DNA of 64,000 bases, taken from NCBI RefSeq assembly GCF_001942305.1, contig NZ_MKKE01000044.1, positions 169,156 to 233,155 on the forward strand, read 5' to 3'. The translations under genes were made by a program, and so were the position numbers. The stretch is from Saccharomonospora sp. CUA-673 (lineage in GTDB: Bacteria; Actinomycetota; Actinomycetes; Mycobacteriales; Pseudonocardiaceae). The notes beneath the pieces were generated by a model that worked only from the letters and a program-made list of their open reading frames with translations, did not search any database and was not told the DNA's origin. Of the stretch, positions 46,298 through 55,674 are shown piece by piece. Position 1 is the stretch's first letter. Each line of letters opens with the position of its first letter.

Positions 46298-48167
46298 ATG
46301 GGCGCGCTCGCGTGGCTGCTGATCGCGGTACCGCTTGTCACCGGGGCGGTGCTGGCGTGCGCGGGACGGCGGGGCGATCGAATCGCGCCCGTAGTCGGGA
46401 TCGCCTGCGCAGCGATCACGGTTGGGCTTGCCGTGCTGGCGGCGGTGGTACGCCCGGTCGTGACCGCGCGGTTCCTGCAGGGGATCGACGCGAGTGTGGC
46501 CGTCGACGGGCTCTCGGCGGTCCTGGTGGTCACGGTCGCCATGATCACCTTGGCAGTGCTGGTCTTCGCCGCGGGTGAGTTCGGTCCGGATGAGCCGCGG
46601 GCTCGGTTTACCGGGCTGATGCTGCTGTTCGCCGGAGCCATGCTCGTCACGGTCACCGCCACCGGCCTCGCCCTGCTGCTCATGGGCTGGGAGGTCATGG
46701 GCGCGACGAGTTGGGCTCTGATCGGGTTCTGGTGGCGCGAACCTCGCCGGGTGCACGCCGCCAACGTCGCATTCCTGACCACCCGGGCCGCCGATCTCGG
46801 CCTCTACCTCGCGGCCGGGGCGGCGCTCGCCGGTGGCATCGGCACCCTCGCCCTGCCGGAGCTGCCCGCGGCGAGGCCACCCTGGCTGACCGTGCTCACC
46901 GTGGGCATCGTGCTGGCCGCGCTGGGCAAATCGGCCCAGGTTCCCTTCCACTTCTGGCTCTCACGCGCCATGGAAGGACCGAGCCCGGTCTCGGCGCTGC
47001 TGCACTCGGCGACCATGGTCGCCGCCGGGGCCTACCTGCTGCTGCGACTGCACCCGTTGCTGGCGGCCTCGGGCTGGGGTGGGCCGCTGGTGGCCTGGTG
47101 CGGCGCGGGCACCGCCCTGGTGCTCGGACTGGTCGCCCTCGCCCAGACCGACCTCAAACAGCTGCTCGCGGCCTCGACCTGCGCGCAGATCGGGTTCATG
47201 GTGCTGGCCGCGGGCACCGGTGGCGTCACCGGCGGCACGATGCAGCTGATTGCGCACGCCGCCACCAAGTCCGCGCTGTTCCTGGCAGCCGGAGCATGGC
47301 TGACCGCGCTCGGCACGAAAGCATTGCCCTCCTTGCGCGGTGCCGCGCGGCGCTACCCGGTGGTGGGCGTGACCTTCACCGTCGCCGCCACGTCGCTAGC
47401 TGGGCTGCCTCCGTTGTCGTTGTGGGTCACCAAGGACGCCGTGCTCGCCGCGACGCTGGAACACGCGCCCGGCCTGTACGTGGTGGGACTGGCCGCCGCG
47501 ATGGTCGCCGCCATGTACAGCATCAAAGCGGTCTGGTTCGTCTGGCAGCCGGAACGCCCAGGTACCGAACGCGGTGGGGTCACCGAGCAGTCGGGCTCTC
47601 GCCAAGTGTCCACGTTTGCCTGGCCGGTACTGGTGGTGCTGGCCGGGTCGGCCGCGGTACTGGGCGTGCTCGGCCTCCCAACGGTGGCCGAGCGCATGCG
47701 AGGGCTGCTCGGCACGGGACCTGCAGCCACGCCCATGGTGTGGGAACTTGCGCTGTCGGCGGCACTCGCGGTCGGTGCGTCGGCTCTCGCTTGGTGGTGG
47801 GGAGACCGGCCGGTGCCGGTCTCCGTAGCCCTTCGGCGATGGCTCGCAGCATGGCTCGGGTTCGAGCGCGCCGCCACCCTGCTCGTCGTGCGACCGACTA
47901 TGACGCTGGCACGCGCGCTGGCGGCCTTCGACGATCGGATCCTCAACAGAACGGTCACGGCCGTACCCGCACTGGGGCTGTGGCTGGCCAAACTCGCCGA
48001 TCAGCGTACCGAAATCCCCGTCGACGGTCTCGTGCAACGCGTTGCTCGCGGTGCCGGGTGGCTCGGAACGCTCGCCCGGCGCGCAAACCGGGCAGCTACA
48101 CCACTACTACGCCCAAGCCGTCGCGGCGTTGGTCGTACTCGCCCTGCTGATCATCCTCGTGAGGTAG
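46298..48167 (+). CDS. nuoL: NuoL-like proton-channel subunit (frameshifted)
   Basis: About 620 residues, antiporter-like. Key helices: LLMGWEVMGATSWALIGFWW (Glu of TM5), LAALGKSAQVPFHFWLSRAMEGPSPVSALLHSATMVAAGAYLLLR (Lys of TM7, LHSATMV), QTDLKQLLAASTCAQIGFMVLAAG, HAATKSALFLAAG and the C-terminal lateral helix region. The end is in another frame after about 48080 (a +1 change): QTGQLHHYYAQAVAALVVLALLIILV, stop 48165. The proton-path residues look intact. Confidence 0.9.
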
Positions 48168-48170
48168 CCC

Positions 48171-49676
48171 GTGCTGTCACTGATCGTCTTCCTACCCCTG
48201 GCCGCCGGGGGCGCCCTGGCCGCGGTGCCCGCATCGGCAGGACGCCGCGTGTTCGTGTGGAGCTGGATCGCGATCGCGGTAGCTGACTTCGCCCTGGTCG
48301 TGGCGGCCTGGATCGGCTACGACGCCGGTACCGGACTGGCGTATGAGGAGAACCTGCGCTGGATCCCCAGCGCAGGAGTCGGATACCACATCGGTCTCGA
48401 CGGCCTCTCGCTGCCGCTGGTCGCGATGACCTCACTGCTGTTTCTCGCCTGCGCGGTCTACTCGCTGCCGCAGACTCAGCGGACCAAGAGTTTCGTGCTG
48501 CTGTTCCTGTTCCTGCAGACCGTGAGCCTGGGCCTGTTCACCGCCCTCGATTTGATCCTGTTCTTCGTTTACTTTGATCTGTCCATCGTGGGCATGTACT
48601 TCGTCATCGCCGGATGGGGACACGGCAACGCACGCCGGTCGGCACTGCAGTTCTTCCTCTACACCTTCATCGGCTCGCTGGTGCTGCTGCTCGGATTCAT
48701 CGGCCTGTACCTGGCCGTCGAACCCCACACCTTCGACATCGTCGCGCTCACCCGGGCGAACCCCCTCGCAGGCGGCGGCGTCTACGGCGGGCTGGTGCTG
48801 CTCGCGATCGGCGTCGGTCTCGCGGTCAAGACCCCGACCGTGCCGTTCCACACCTGGTTGCCGCCGGCACACACCGACGCTCCGGCCGCCGGGTCGGCGA
48901 TTCTGGCCGGGGTGCTGCTGAAGATGGGCACCTACGGATTCGTCCGCATCGCGATGCCGCTGCTGCCCGACACGTGGCGCCACTACGCGGTGGTCATCGT
49001 CGTCATCGGCGTGCTTTCGGTGCTCTACGGCGCGCTCGTCGCCCTGGCCCAGGAGGACTTCAAACGGATGGTGGCCTACACCTCGGTCAACCACATGGGC
49101 TACATTGTCCTCGCCGTCGGTGCAGCCGGGATCCTCGCCGGTAGTGATGCGCAAGCGCGGTCGTTGGCCGTGACCGGTGCGGTGACCCAAATGGTCAGCC
49201 ACGGCCTACTCACCGCCGCGCTCTTCCTGCTCGCCGGAATCTTCTACGACCGCCGCCGCACCTACGACATGGGCGCCTACTCGGGCCTAGCCGGACCGGC
49301 ACCGGTCTTCGCGGGCACCACAGCCCTGGTCGCTTTCGCCTCCTTCGGCTTGCCCGGGTTCTCCGGGTTCATAGCCGAGTTCCAGATCTTCACAGGAAGC
49401 CTCGCCTCAGCCACCGTGGCCACCGCGCTGGCAATGCTCGGCATCCTGATCACCGCCGGACTGTTCCTGCGAGTCTTGCACCGGGTCTTTCTCGGAGAGC
49501 TCCAGGTGCCCGATTCACCCGGTGCGGCCCGCGGATTCACCGACCTCCGCGCGAGCGAGACGACCGCGATTCTGCCGCTGCTCGGCCTGGCCGTCGTCAT
49601 CGGCGTGCTGCCGCGCTTCCTGCTCGATGTGATCGAACCCGCCGCGACGACGCTGATCGGACTGATCAGCCGATGA
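48171..49676 (+). CDS. nuoM: NuoM-like proton-channel subunit
   Basis: A 501-residue antiporter-like subunit with fourteen membrane segments and no frame problem. Visible: IPSAGVGYHIGLDGLSLPLV, IGVGLAVKTPTVPFHTWLPPAHTDAPAAGSAILAGVLLKMGTYGFVRIAMP (TM7 Lys and TM8), QEDFKRMVAYTSVNHMGYIVLAVGA and MVSHGLLTAALFLLAGIFYDR. GTG 48171 lies three bases after the nuoL stop. Confidence 0.95.
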   Translation: MLSLIVFLPLAAGGALAAVPASAGRRVFVWSWIAIAVADFALVVAAWIGYDAGTGLAYEENLRWIPSAGVGYHIGLDGLSLPLVAMTSLLFLACAVYSLPQTQRTKSFVLLFLFLQTVSLGLFTALDLILFFVYFDLSIVGMYFVIAGWGHGNARRSALQFFLYTFIGSLVLLLGFIGLYLAVEPHTFDIVALTRANPLAGGGVYGGLVLLAIGVGLAVKTPTVPFHTWLPPAHTDAPAAGSAILAGVLLKMGTYGFVRIAMPLLPDTWRHYAVVIVVIGVLSVLYGALVALAQEDFKRMVAYTSVNHMGYIVLAVGAAGILAGSDAQARSLAVTGAVTQMVSHGLLTAALFLLAGIFYDRRRTYDMGAYSGLAGPAPVFAGTTALVAFASFGLPGFSGFIAEFQIFTGSLASATVATALAMLGILITAGLFLRVLHRVFLGELQVPDSPGAARGFTDLRASETTAILPLLGLAVVIGVLPRFLLDVIEPAATTLIGLISR

Positions 49677-51096
49677 CCATGAACGAAAATCCCGCCGCGC
49701 TGATCCCCGAACTCGCGCTGGTCGCCGGAGCCGTGCTCGGACTGTTACTGGGCTCCTGGTTACCACGGCGCCGGCAGTGGTGGGTGCGTGTGCTCGCGGC
49801 GACCGCCTGCGTCGTCGGCCTGGCCGCCACCGTCGTCGCGATACGCGCAGCCCCCGAGATGGTCTTCGGCGGCAGCTTCGCCGTGGACACCGCCACCAAC
49901 GCGGTCCGATTCATCGTGCTGGCCGCCACGCTGCTTGTGCTGTGCCTGTCGATCGACACAGTCGGCTCCCATCACCGCGAGACCGAGTTCTACGTCCTGG
50001 TGCAACTCGGCGCACTCGGCACGATCATGCTCGTCGGCGCACTCGACCTGCTGCTGCTCGTCGCCGCCTACCTGCTCGCCTCCCTGCCGCTGTATGCACT
50101 CGCCGGGTTCGCCAAGACCGAACCGGGTACCGAGGCGTCGCTGAAGTACTACCTCATGGGGGCCTTGTTCGGTGTCCTCATGCTCACCGGCATCACGATC
50201 CTCTACGGCACCGGTGGGGCCAGCGACTACACCACGCTCGCCCGCACGCTGCCCGACGCCCCAGACACCGCGGTCGCCATCGGTGTACTCGCCATCCTCG
50301 CCGGACTGCTGTTCAAAATCGGCGGCGTACCCGCGCACTTCTGGGTCCCCGACGTGACCGAAGGGGCCACCACACCCGTAGCCGCGTTCGTCACCACCGT
50401 GCCCAAGATCGGCGGCATCGCCGCCGCCTACCGGCTCGTGGCCGAAGCACTACCCGCAGTGAACCTCGACTGGCCACTGCTGATCGCGATCCTGGCCACC
50501 GCGTCCATGACACTGGGCAACCTCGCCGCGTTCTTCCAGGACAACGTCCGCCGCCTGCTCGCCTACTCCACCATCAGCCAAGTCGGCTACATCCTCATGG
50601 CCGTCGCCGTCGCCACCCGCAGCGACCTCGCCCTCCCAGCCCTGCTGTTCTACCTGGCCGCCTACGCCGTGACCAACCTCGGTGCCTTCGCCGTCGTCGC
50701 CGAACTACCCCGCGCGACACGACTCGCCGACTACCGCGGCCTCGCCCGCCAGCATCCAGGGCTTGCCGCCGTCCTCGTCGTGTGCCTGCTCGGCCTGGTC
50801 GGCACCCCGCCCACCGCGGTGTTCCTCGGCAAACTCGAAGTCTTCACCGCCACGATCAACGGCGGCCTGACCTGGCTGGCCGTCGTCGCGGTCATCAACA
50901 CCGTCGCCAGCCTCTTCTACTACCTGCGCTGGATCGCCCCAGCCTTCCTCGCCGCCCCCGACCAAGAGCAGGACGCGCTGGTTCCAGCCGGACGATTCTC
51001 TGCACTCGCGCCTACGCCGCCGGAACGATCTCCCTCGCGCTCGGTATCGCAGGGGGACTCGTGCTGCCGATCGGCTCCGGTCCCCTGCTGCCGTAA
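49673..51096 (+). CDS. nuoN: NuoN-like proton-channel subunit (frameshifted)
   Basis: About 474 residues, antiporter-like, overlapping nuoM by four bases. Visible: FYVLVQLGALGTIMLVGALDLLLLVAAYLLASLPLYALAGF, GLLFKIGGVPAHFWVPDVTEGATTPVAAFVTTVPKIGGIAAAYRL, DNVRRLLAYSTISQVGYILMAVA, and AVFLGKLEVFTATINGGLTWLA. One base is missing at about 51006; the corrected frame ends RAYAAGTISLALGIAGGLVLPIG at 51096. It is the last subunit of the operon. Confidence 0.9.
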
Positions 51097-51320
51097 GCGA
51101 CGAACCGGTGATCTCCCAAGAAGCTCCACGGGTGTCTTTGCAACCATTGCCCGGTCCGCGGAACAGCGTGGGCGAGACGCGGCTCGTGTCAAAAGCCGAT
51201 GCCAAGCTTGCGGCGGGGGTGTCAGCCGAAATCGGCGCTGGTAGGCGTGAGATTCCGGTATTCAGCTATCGGGTCGCCAGTGGCTTCTGTGTTCGGCTGG
51301 ATGCGGACCCCGACCCTCCC

Positions 51321-51359
51321 GAGCTACTATTTACGTACGTAGAACGTAGATAGTAGCTC
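51321..51359. promoter_or_regulatory. palindromic TAC/GTA operator behind nuoN (BlaI-like site 1)
   Basis: GAGCTACTAT (51321-51330) and ATAGTAGCTC (51350-51359) are perfect inverted arms. Inside, TACGTACGTAG and CGTAGATAG repeat the motif seen at 53424, 62686 and 63436. It lies 17 bases before the small membrane gene at 51377, so an operator role is preferred over a terminator for nuoN. Confidence 0.65.
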
Positions 51360-51376
51360 GGGAAGATGGTGCCCTG

Positions 51377-51559
51377 ATGGAGTCGTTGCTGTACACGGTT
51401 GCCCTGCTGGCTTGTCCGGTCGGAATGGGGCTGATGATGTGGATGATGAGGCGCGGCAACGGTAGCGATGACAAGAGCACCCAGGTGAAGCAGCTGCGTG
51501 CCGAGGTCGAGCAGCTCAAGGCCGAGCGCTCCGTACACGGGACGGAAGGGACCCGGTGA
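51377..51559 (+). CDS. small membrane protein with coiled-coil tail (1)
   Basis: A 60-residue protein: one membrane segment, LLYTVALLACPVGMGLMMWMM, with a Cys and Met cluster, then a helix VKQLRAEVEQLKAE with heptad pattern. It is coupled by a 4-base overlap to a second protein of the same plan. It lies directly behind a BlaI-like operator, so it is probably co-regulated with the ccm/ccdA genes. The function is unknown. Confidence 0.65.
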   Translation: MESLLYTVALLACPVGMGLMMWMMRRGNGSDDKSTQVKQLRAEVEQLKAERSVHGTEGTR

Positions 51560-51792
51560 TGTCTACCCTGGTTGCCGCGCTCGTCGCGGTCGGTGTTGTT
51601 GTCCCGGTGTACTTCTTCTGCTTGCGGCCGATGACGCGAGGGCATTGCGGGATGATGGGTTCGCGGCAGGACGTGGAGTTGGACCGCGAAATTGCCGGTC
51701 TGAGTGAAGAGCTTCGGATCTTGCGGGCGCAGGGCTCGCAAGACAGGGCCGAAAAGCCGACGAATCGGTCGACTCCACCTTTCGACGCCTGA
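51556..51792 (+). CDS. small membrane protein with helical tail (2)
   Basis: A 78-residue protein: membrane segment STLVAALVAVGVVVPVYFFCLRPM, a short CGMMGSRQ loop and a helix DREIAGLSEELRILRAQ, then a polar end. Cys and Met in and near the membrane segment recall small metal- or thiol-handling proteins, but no family is recognised. It shares the plan of the preceding gene, suggesting a hetero-oligomeric pair. Confidence 0.6.
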   Translation: MMSTLVAALVAVGVVVPVYFFCLRPMTRGHCGMMGSRQDVELDREIAGLSEELRILRAQGSQDRAEKPTNRSTPPFDA

Positions 51793-51907
51793 TTCGTGTC
51801 GCTGACATCAGGAATTCAGCGCACGGCTACCACTGACGGGGTGACGATGCGGCTTCCGTCGGCCCGCTGCCACGGGCGAGTTTCGGGACAGGGTTGCCGA
51901 CGGTCAT

Positions 51908-52561
51908 TCACGGGTCCGCGCGGCGGTAACGTTCCACTGCGGCCTGCACCTCTTCAGGGCTGTGGAATACCGGCGGGTTCGTGATGCGAACGACGGACCC
52001 GTCCGGTCGGACGAGATAGTTGACGGGCAGCAGCGGCGGTATACGAAGTGCGCGCTGTACCCGCCGATCCCCGTCGTACAAGGACGGGTAGTTGACGCCG
52101 ACTTCGGCCATGAACTCCAGGGCGGACGAGGCGCGGTCCTGGACGGTGACGCCAAGGACGTCAACCGAGTCGGGCCGCTTGGCATAGCGGGCCAGCACAG
52201 GCATCTCTTCCCGGCACGGCCCACACCAGGACGCCCACAGGTTCAGCAGCGTCGTCTTCCCTGCCAGTGCGGTGCCGAGGTCCACGGTTCCCGGCGCGCC
52301 CAGACATGCCACGCGCACCCCTGCCAGCGGGCCGGACGGAGCAGGTGCGTTCCGTTCGGGACTTGGGCAGGGCTGGAGGGTGGCGCGCTCGCGCAGCGGA
52401 GCGAGTACCGCGTCACCCTCCGCGGGTGCGGGGCGAGGCGAGCCGAGCGTGCGCTGCTCGGTGCGAGGCTGGCTTGCGTCGTCGGCGCCCGGCCATAGGG
52501 CCACGATCCCCGCGACAGCGAGGACCAGCACGACGATGGTCCATCGTCCCGCGTTCGACAT
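51908..52561 (-). CDS. TlpA/ResA-like membrane thioredoxin
   Basis: A 217-residue protein with an N-terminal anchor (WTIVVLVLAVAGIVALW), a Pro-rich spacer with Cys at about 64 and 85, and a thioredoxin fold with WASWCGPCREEMPVLARYA. The cis-Pro region is PPLLPVNYLVRPDGS, where Val precedes the usual Thr-like position. Expected to reduce apocytochrome c or other exported thiols using electrons from CcdA, whose gene is 40 bases upstream on the same strand. Confidence 0.88.
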   Translation of the reverse strand: MSNAGRWTIVVLVLAVAGIVALWPGADDASQPRTEQRTLGSPRPAPAEGDAVLAPLRERATLQPCPSPERNAPAPSGPLAGVRVACLGAPGTVDLGTALAGKTTLLNLWASWCGPCREEMPVLARYAKRPDSVDVLGVTVQDRASSALEFMAEVGVNYPSLYDGDRRVQRALRIPPLLPVNYLVRPDGSVVRITNPPVFHSPEEVQAAVERYRRADP

Positions 52562-52601
52562 CCGCTACCTCCCGCCGTTTGCCGCAAAAGGGTTCATTGG
52601 T

Positions 52602-53336
52602 TCAGATCGGGGGCCAACCGAGCTGGGCGTAAAGGGCGAGCATTCGGCTCATCAGGGCGGTCCAGCCTCCGGTCATGACGGCGATCCCCATGGCGACGAG
52701 CAGCAGTCCCCCGGCGACTTCGATTCGACGCGCGTGGCGCTGGAGCCAGCCGAGGCTTGCGCGACCGCGCGCGAGGCCGGCGGCCAGCGCGAGGAAAGGG
52801 ACCCCGAGGCCGAGTGAGTAGGCAACCAGCAGCAGCGCGCCGCGGCCGACGGTGGCGGTGCTGGCGGCGGTGGTGAGGATCGAGGCCAGCACCGGTCCGA
52901 CGCACGGGGTCCAGCCGAACGCGAACGCGGCGCCCAGCGGGAGGGCGCCGGCCGGTCCACGGCTGACGCGGGTGAGGTCGAACCGGATCTGGCGTTGCAA
53001 CAGCGGGATTCTGATCAGCCCGGTCGCGGTCAGGCCCATCAGCACGATCAGCGCCCCGCCGACCACATTGATTGCACCCAGGTTGCTGGCCAGCAGAAAG
53101 CCGAACGTCGACGCAGTCGCGCCGAGCGCGGTGAACACCGCGGAGAAGCCCAGTACGAACAGCGACGCCCCCGCAAATGCCCGCCGGGTCGGCACCGTCA
53201 CCGCCGTGGCTCCAACGGGCTCCGACAGAGCGGAGACGTAGGAGACGTAGCCGGGTAGCAGGGGCAGCGTGCAGGGCGAGGTGAACGAGACGAGCCCGGC
53301 GACCAGTGCAAGCGAGGCCAGCGCCAGGAACTCCAC
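52602..53336 (-). CDS. ccdA: CcdA-type thiol-disulfide electron carrier
   Basis: A 244-residue protein with six membrane segments. TM1 holds the first Cys in VSFTSPCTLPLLPGYVSYVSALS and TM4 the second in FAFGWTPCVGPVLASIL, the two residues that carry electrons across the membrane. Transfers reducing power from cytoplasmic thioredoxin to TlpA/CcmG. Divergent from ccmA; both share the control region containing a TAC/GTA dyad. Confidence 0.93.
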   Translation of the reverse strand: MEFLALASLALVAGLVSFTSPCTLPLLPGYVSYVSALSEPVGATAVTVPTRRAFAGASLFVLGFSAVFTALGATASTFGFLLASNLGAINVVGGALIVLMGLTATGLIRIPLLQRQIRFDLTRVSRGPAGALPLGAAFAFGWTPCVGPVLASILTTAASTATVGRGALLLVAYSLGLGVPFLALAAGLARGRASLGWLQRHARRIEVAGGLLLVAMGIAVMTGGWTALMSRMLALYAQLGWPPI

Positions 53337-53419
53337 GCCGTGCCTTCCTCTCTCGCGTGCGGCCCCGCCCCCGGGTTCGAGACCGGCAGCAGGGAGCGTT
53401 AATCTACGCTCATAAGTCG

Positions 53420-53438
53420 TACTTACGTAGATAGTAGA
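53420..53438. promoter_or_regulatory. TAC/GTA operator in the ccdA-ccmA divergent region (BlaI-like site 2)
   Basis: TACTTACGTAGATAGTAGA region: TACT...AGTA arms around TACGTAGAT. Its reverse complement CTACTATCTACGTAAGTA matches CTACTATTTACGTACGTA of site 1 at 16 of 18 positions. It is placed to control both ccdA-tlpA and the ccm operon. Confidence 0.7.
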
Positions 53439-53467
53439 TGACTCGCTAGCTACCGCGGAGACCGACC

Positions 53468-54148
53468 ATGTTCAGCCCGAAGCCCGACAACGACGCCATC
53501 GCCACGCTGGCCGGCGTCGCGGTCGATGTCGAGCGCACCGCCGTGCTGCGCGGGGTCGACCTCACCGTGGGCCCTGGCGACTCCGTGGGTCTGGTGGGGG
53601 CGAACGGCTCGGGCAAGAGCACGCTGCTGCGCGTACTGGCGACGCTGCTGCCACCGGTGAGTGGACGCGGTGAGGTCCTCGGTGCGGCGCTGGGCAGTCC
53701 GGACTGCGCGGCCGTGCGCCCGCGGATCGCGCTGGTCGGTCATGACGCCGCGTTGTATCCCCGCTTGACGTTGCGGGAGAACTTGGAGTTCGTGGCCCGG
53801 CTGACCGGGCGGTCCGGCCGAGCGGTCGATGACGCACTGGAGGCGGTCGGGTTGGGGCCCGCGCGGAACCGGCCGGCGGAGGTCTGTTCGCAGGGCATGC
53901 GGCGCCGGGCCGAGTTGGCCCGGGTGTTGCTGACCGAGCCCGGGTTGCTGCTGTTGGACGAGGCGCACGCGGGGCTGGACGCCGCTTCGATTGGCCTCGT
54001 CGAGGTCGTCGTCCGGCAGGTGTGCGACCGCGGCGGGGCGAGCGTGGTGGTCTCGCACGATCACCCGCGGCTACACGGTCTCGCCGATCAGCTGGTGGAG
54101 ATCGTCGGCGGGCGAGCCGAACCGCTGCGCGACGGAGTTGTCTCATGA
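53468..54148 (+). CDS. ccmA: CcmA, ATPase of the heme-handling ABC transporter
   Basis: A 226-residue ABC ATPase: Walker A VGANGSGKSTLLRVLATLLPP, Q-loop region ALVGHDAALYPRLTLRENLEFVAR, signature-like EVCSQGMRRRAELARVLLTEP (C-loop CSQGMRRR instead of LSxGQ, as in CcmA), Walker B LLLLDEAHAGLD (a usual DEP is DEA) and the switch His in VVVSHDH. With CcmB and CcmC it releases heme-loaded CcmE. First gene of a run of overlapping genes to 59978. Confidence 0.92.
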   Translation: MFSPKPDNDAIATLAGVAVDVERTAVLRGVDLTVGPGDSVGLVGANGSGKSTLLRVLATLLPPVSGRGEVLGAALGSPDCAAVRPRIALVGHDAALYPRLTLRENLEFVARLTGRSGRAVDDALEAVGLGPARNRPAEVCSQGMRRRAELARVLLTEPGLLLLDEAHAGLDAASIGLVEVVVRQVCDRGGASVVVSHDHPRLHGLADQLVEIVGGRAEPLRDGVVS

Positions 54149-54828
54149 CGGCCCCGACTGTTCCCGGTGCGCTGCAGCAAGGGGTCGAGCTGGCCCGCAA
54201 GGATCTGCGGTTGGAACTGCGAGCAGGCGAGGCGTTGTTGGTGACCGCTCCGTTCGGGGCGCTGGCGTTGCTGTTGGTACCGCTGGCGGTGGGCAGCGAT
54301 GTGCCGCTGCTGCGGCAGGTCGGGCCCGGCCTGTACTGGGTGGTCGTGGTGCTGTTCGGCGTGCTGGTGACCCTGCGGCAGAGCGCGGTCGACAATCCGG
54401 CGCAGCAGGCGATGCTTCGACTGTGCGGTGTGCACCCGGGGGTGCGGTTGGCCGGACGGGCAGCAGCGAACGCCGTGTTGCTGCTGGCGTTCGAGGTACT
54501 GCTGGCGCCGGTCGCAGTGCTGCTCTACGACCCTGAGCTGTCCGGCTGGCCCTGGCTACTGGCGGTGTTTCCGCTGGTGGCCGTCGGACTGGCGGTGCTG
54601 GGCACGCTCGCGAGCGCGCTCGCGCACGGGCTGGCGGGGCGGACCACCCTTGGCGCGTTGCTGGTGGTGCCGGTGGCGCTGCCGCTACTGGTGGGCGCGA
54701 CGCAGACGCTGGATGCCGCCCGCTACGGCCGCGCTCCGTGGTCCTGGTTGTTACTCATGCTGACGGTGGATCTCGCCATGGCTGTCGCCGTGGGGTTGAC
54801 CGCACGGCACTTGGAGGAGTCCACATGA
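54145..54828 (+). CDS. ccmB: CcmB, membrane subunit of the heme-handling ABC transporter
   Basis: A 227-residue protein with six membrane segments, starting with a cytoplasmic helix VELARKDLRLELRAGEAL typical of CcmB, then APFGALALLLVPLAVG, GLYWVVVVLFGVLVTLRQS, and ALPLLVGATQTLDAAR before the last segment. ATG 54145 overlaps ccmA by four bases. Confidence 0.9.
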   Translation: MTAPTVPGALQQGVELARKDLRLELRAGEALLVTAPFGALALLLVPLAVGSDVPLLRQVGPGLYWVVVVLFGVLVTLRQSAVDNPAQQAMLRLCGVHPGVRLAGRAAANAVLLLAFEVLLAPVAVLLYDPELSGWPWLLAVFPLVAVGLAVLGTLASALAHGLAGRTTLGALLVVPVALPLLVGATQTLDAARYGRAPWSWLLLMLTVDLAMAVAVGLTARHLEEST

Positions 54829-55559
54829 GACTGTTCGGACGCCGGCTGCCCATCGTGGTCGCCGCGACGGTCACGATCGGCGTGGCCGCCGCGATGCTAG
54901 CCCCACCCGATCGCTTACAGGGCAACCTGCAGCGCTTGATGTATGTACACGTCCCGGCGGCGTGGACCGCCTACCTCAGCTTCGCGGTAACGCTCGGCGC
55001 GAGTGTGGCATGGCTGTGGCGGCGCCGGTCCCGCTACGACCGCCTCGCCGCCGCCAGCGCCGAGGTCGGTGTGTTCTTCACCGGACTGGCCATCGTGCTC
55101 GGCTCGGTCTGGGGCAAACCCACCTGGGGTGTGTGGTGGACCTGGGACCCGCGGGTGATCACCACGGCGGTGATGTTCTTCGTCTACCTGGGTTACCTGG
55201 CGTTGCGCCGCGCCACCCTCGATCCCACGACCCGGGCGCGCCGCTCGGCGGTGTACGGCGTCGTGGCGTTCGTGCAGGTGCCGATCGTGCACATGTCGGT
55301 CGTGTGGTGGCGGGCCCTGCACCAGCCGCCGACCGTGCTCAAACCCGACAATCCGAGCATCGACCCGACAATGCTGGCCGCGCTGTTGGTGAACGTACTG
55401 GCGTTCACGCTGCTGTACCTCCTCGCGCTGCGGGCACGCGCCCGGCTGGCCACGGCGGAAGAGGAACTGGAGGCCCGCCAGGTAGCCGAGGGACAGGAAC
55501 TGGCCGGCAGTGCGGTACTGGCTCCGCAGCTGGAGAAAGGATCACGAGCCGATGTCTGA
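54825..55559 (+). CDS. ccmC: CcmC, heme-handling WWD protein
   Basis: A 244-residue protein with six membrane segments. The tryptophan-rich heme platform is visible as KPTWGVWWTWDPRVITTAVMFF. The two flanking axial His are in MYVHVPAAWTAYLSF and QVPIVHMSVVWWRALHQP. CcmC loads heme onto CcmE. The C-terminal tail (about 210-244) is acidic and helical, longer than usual. Confidence 0.94.
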   Translation: MRLFGRRLPIVVAATVTIGVAAAMLAPPDRLQGNLQRLMYVHVPAAWTAYLSFAVTLGASVAWLWRRRSRYDRLAAASAEVGVFFTGLAIVLGSVWGKPTWGVWWTWDPRVITTAVMFFVYLGYLALRRATLDPTTRARRSAVYGVVAFVQVPIVHMSVVWWRALHQPPTVLKPDNPSIDPTMLAALLVNVLAFTLLYLLALRARARLATAEEELEARQVAEGQELAGSAVLAPQLEKGSRADV

Positions 55560-55674
55560 ATGGGCCTGGGTGGCACTGGGTTACGGGATCACTGCCGTGG
55601 CCGTATCGGGGTATCTGATCAGCCTCACGCTGCGGTGGGCGCGGTTGCGGCGCCGGACGGAGGGGCGAGGGTGA
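55552..55674 (+). CDS. ccmD: CcmD, small membrane adaptor
   Basis: A 40-residue protein too short for most gene finders. ATG 55552 overlaps ccmC, reading SEWAWVALGYGITAVAVSGYL and then a basic end RWARLRRRTEGRG. One membrane segment preceded by W-x-W and Y-x-I, the standard CcmD layout. Its stop overlaps the ccmE start (GTGA). It completes the CcmABCD complex. Confidence 0.85.
   Translation: MSEWAWVALGYGITAVAVSGYLISLTLRWARLRRRTEGRG

Noticed and set aside
51108..51353. Plus-strand 81-codon frame behind nuoN
   Set aside because: Overlaps the frameshifted end region and reads through the operator palindrome; no family and no ribosome site.
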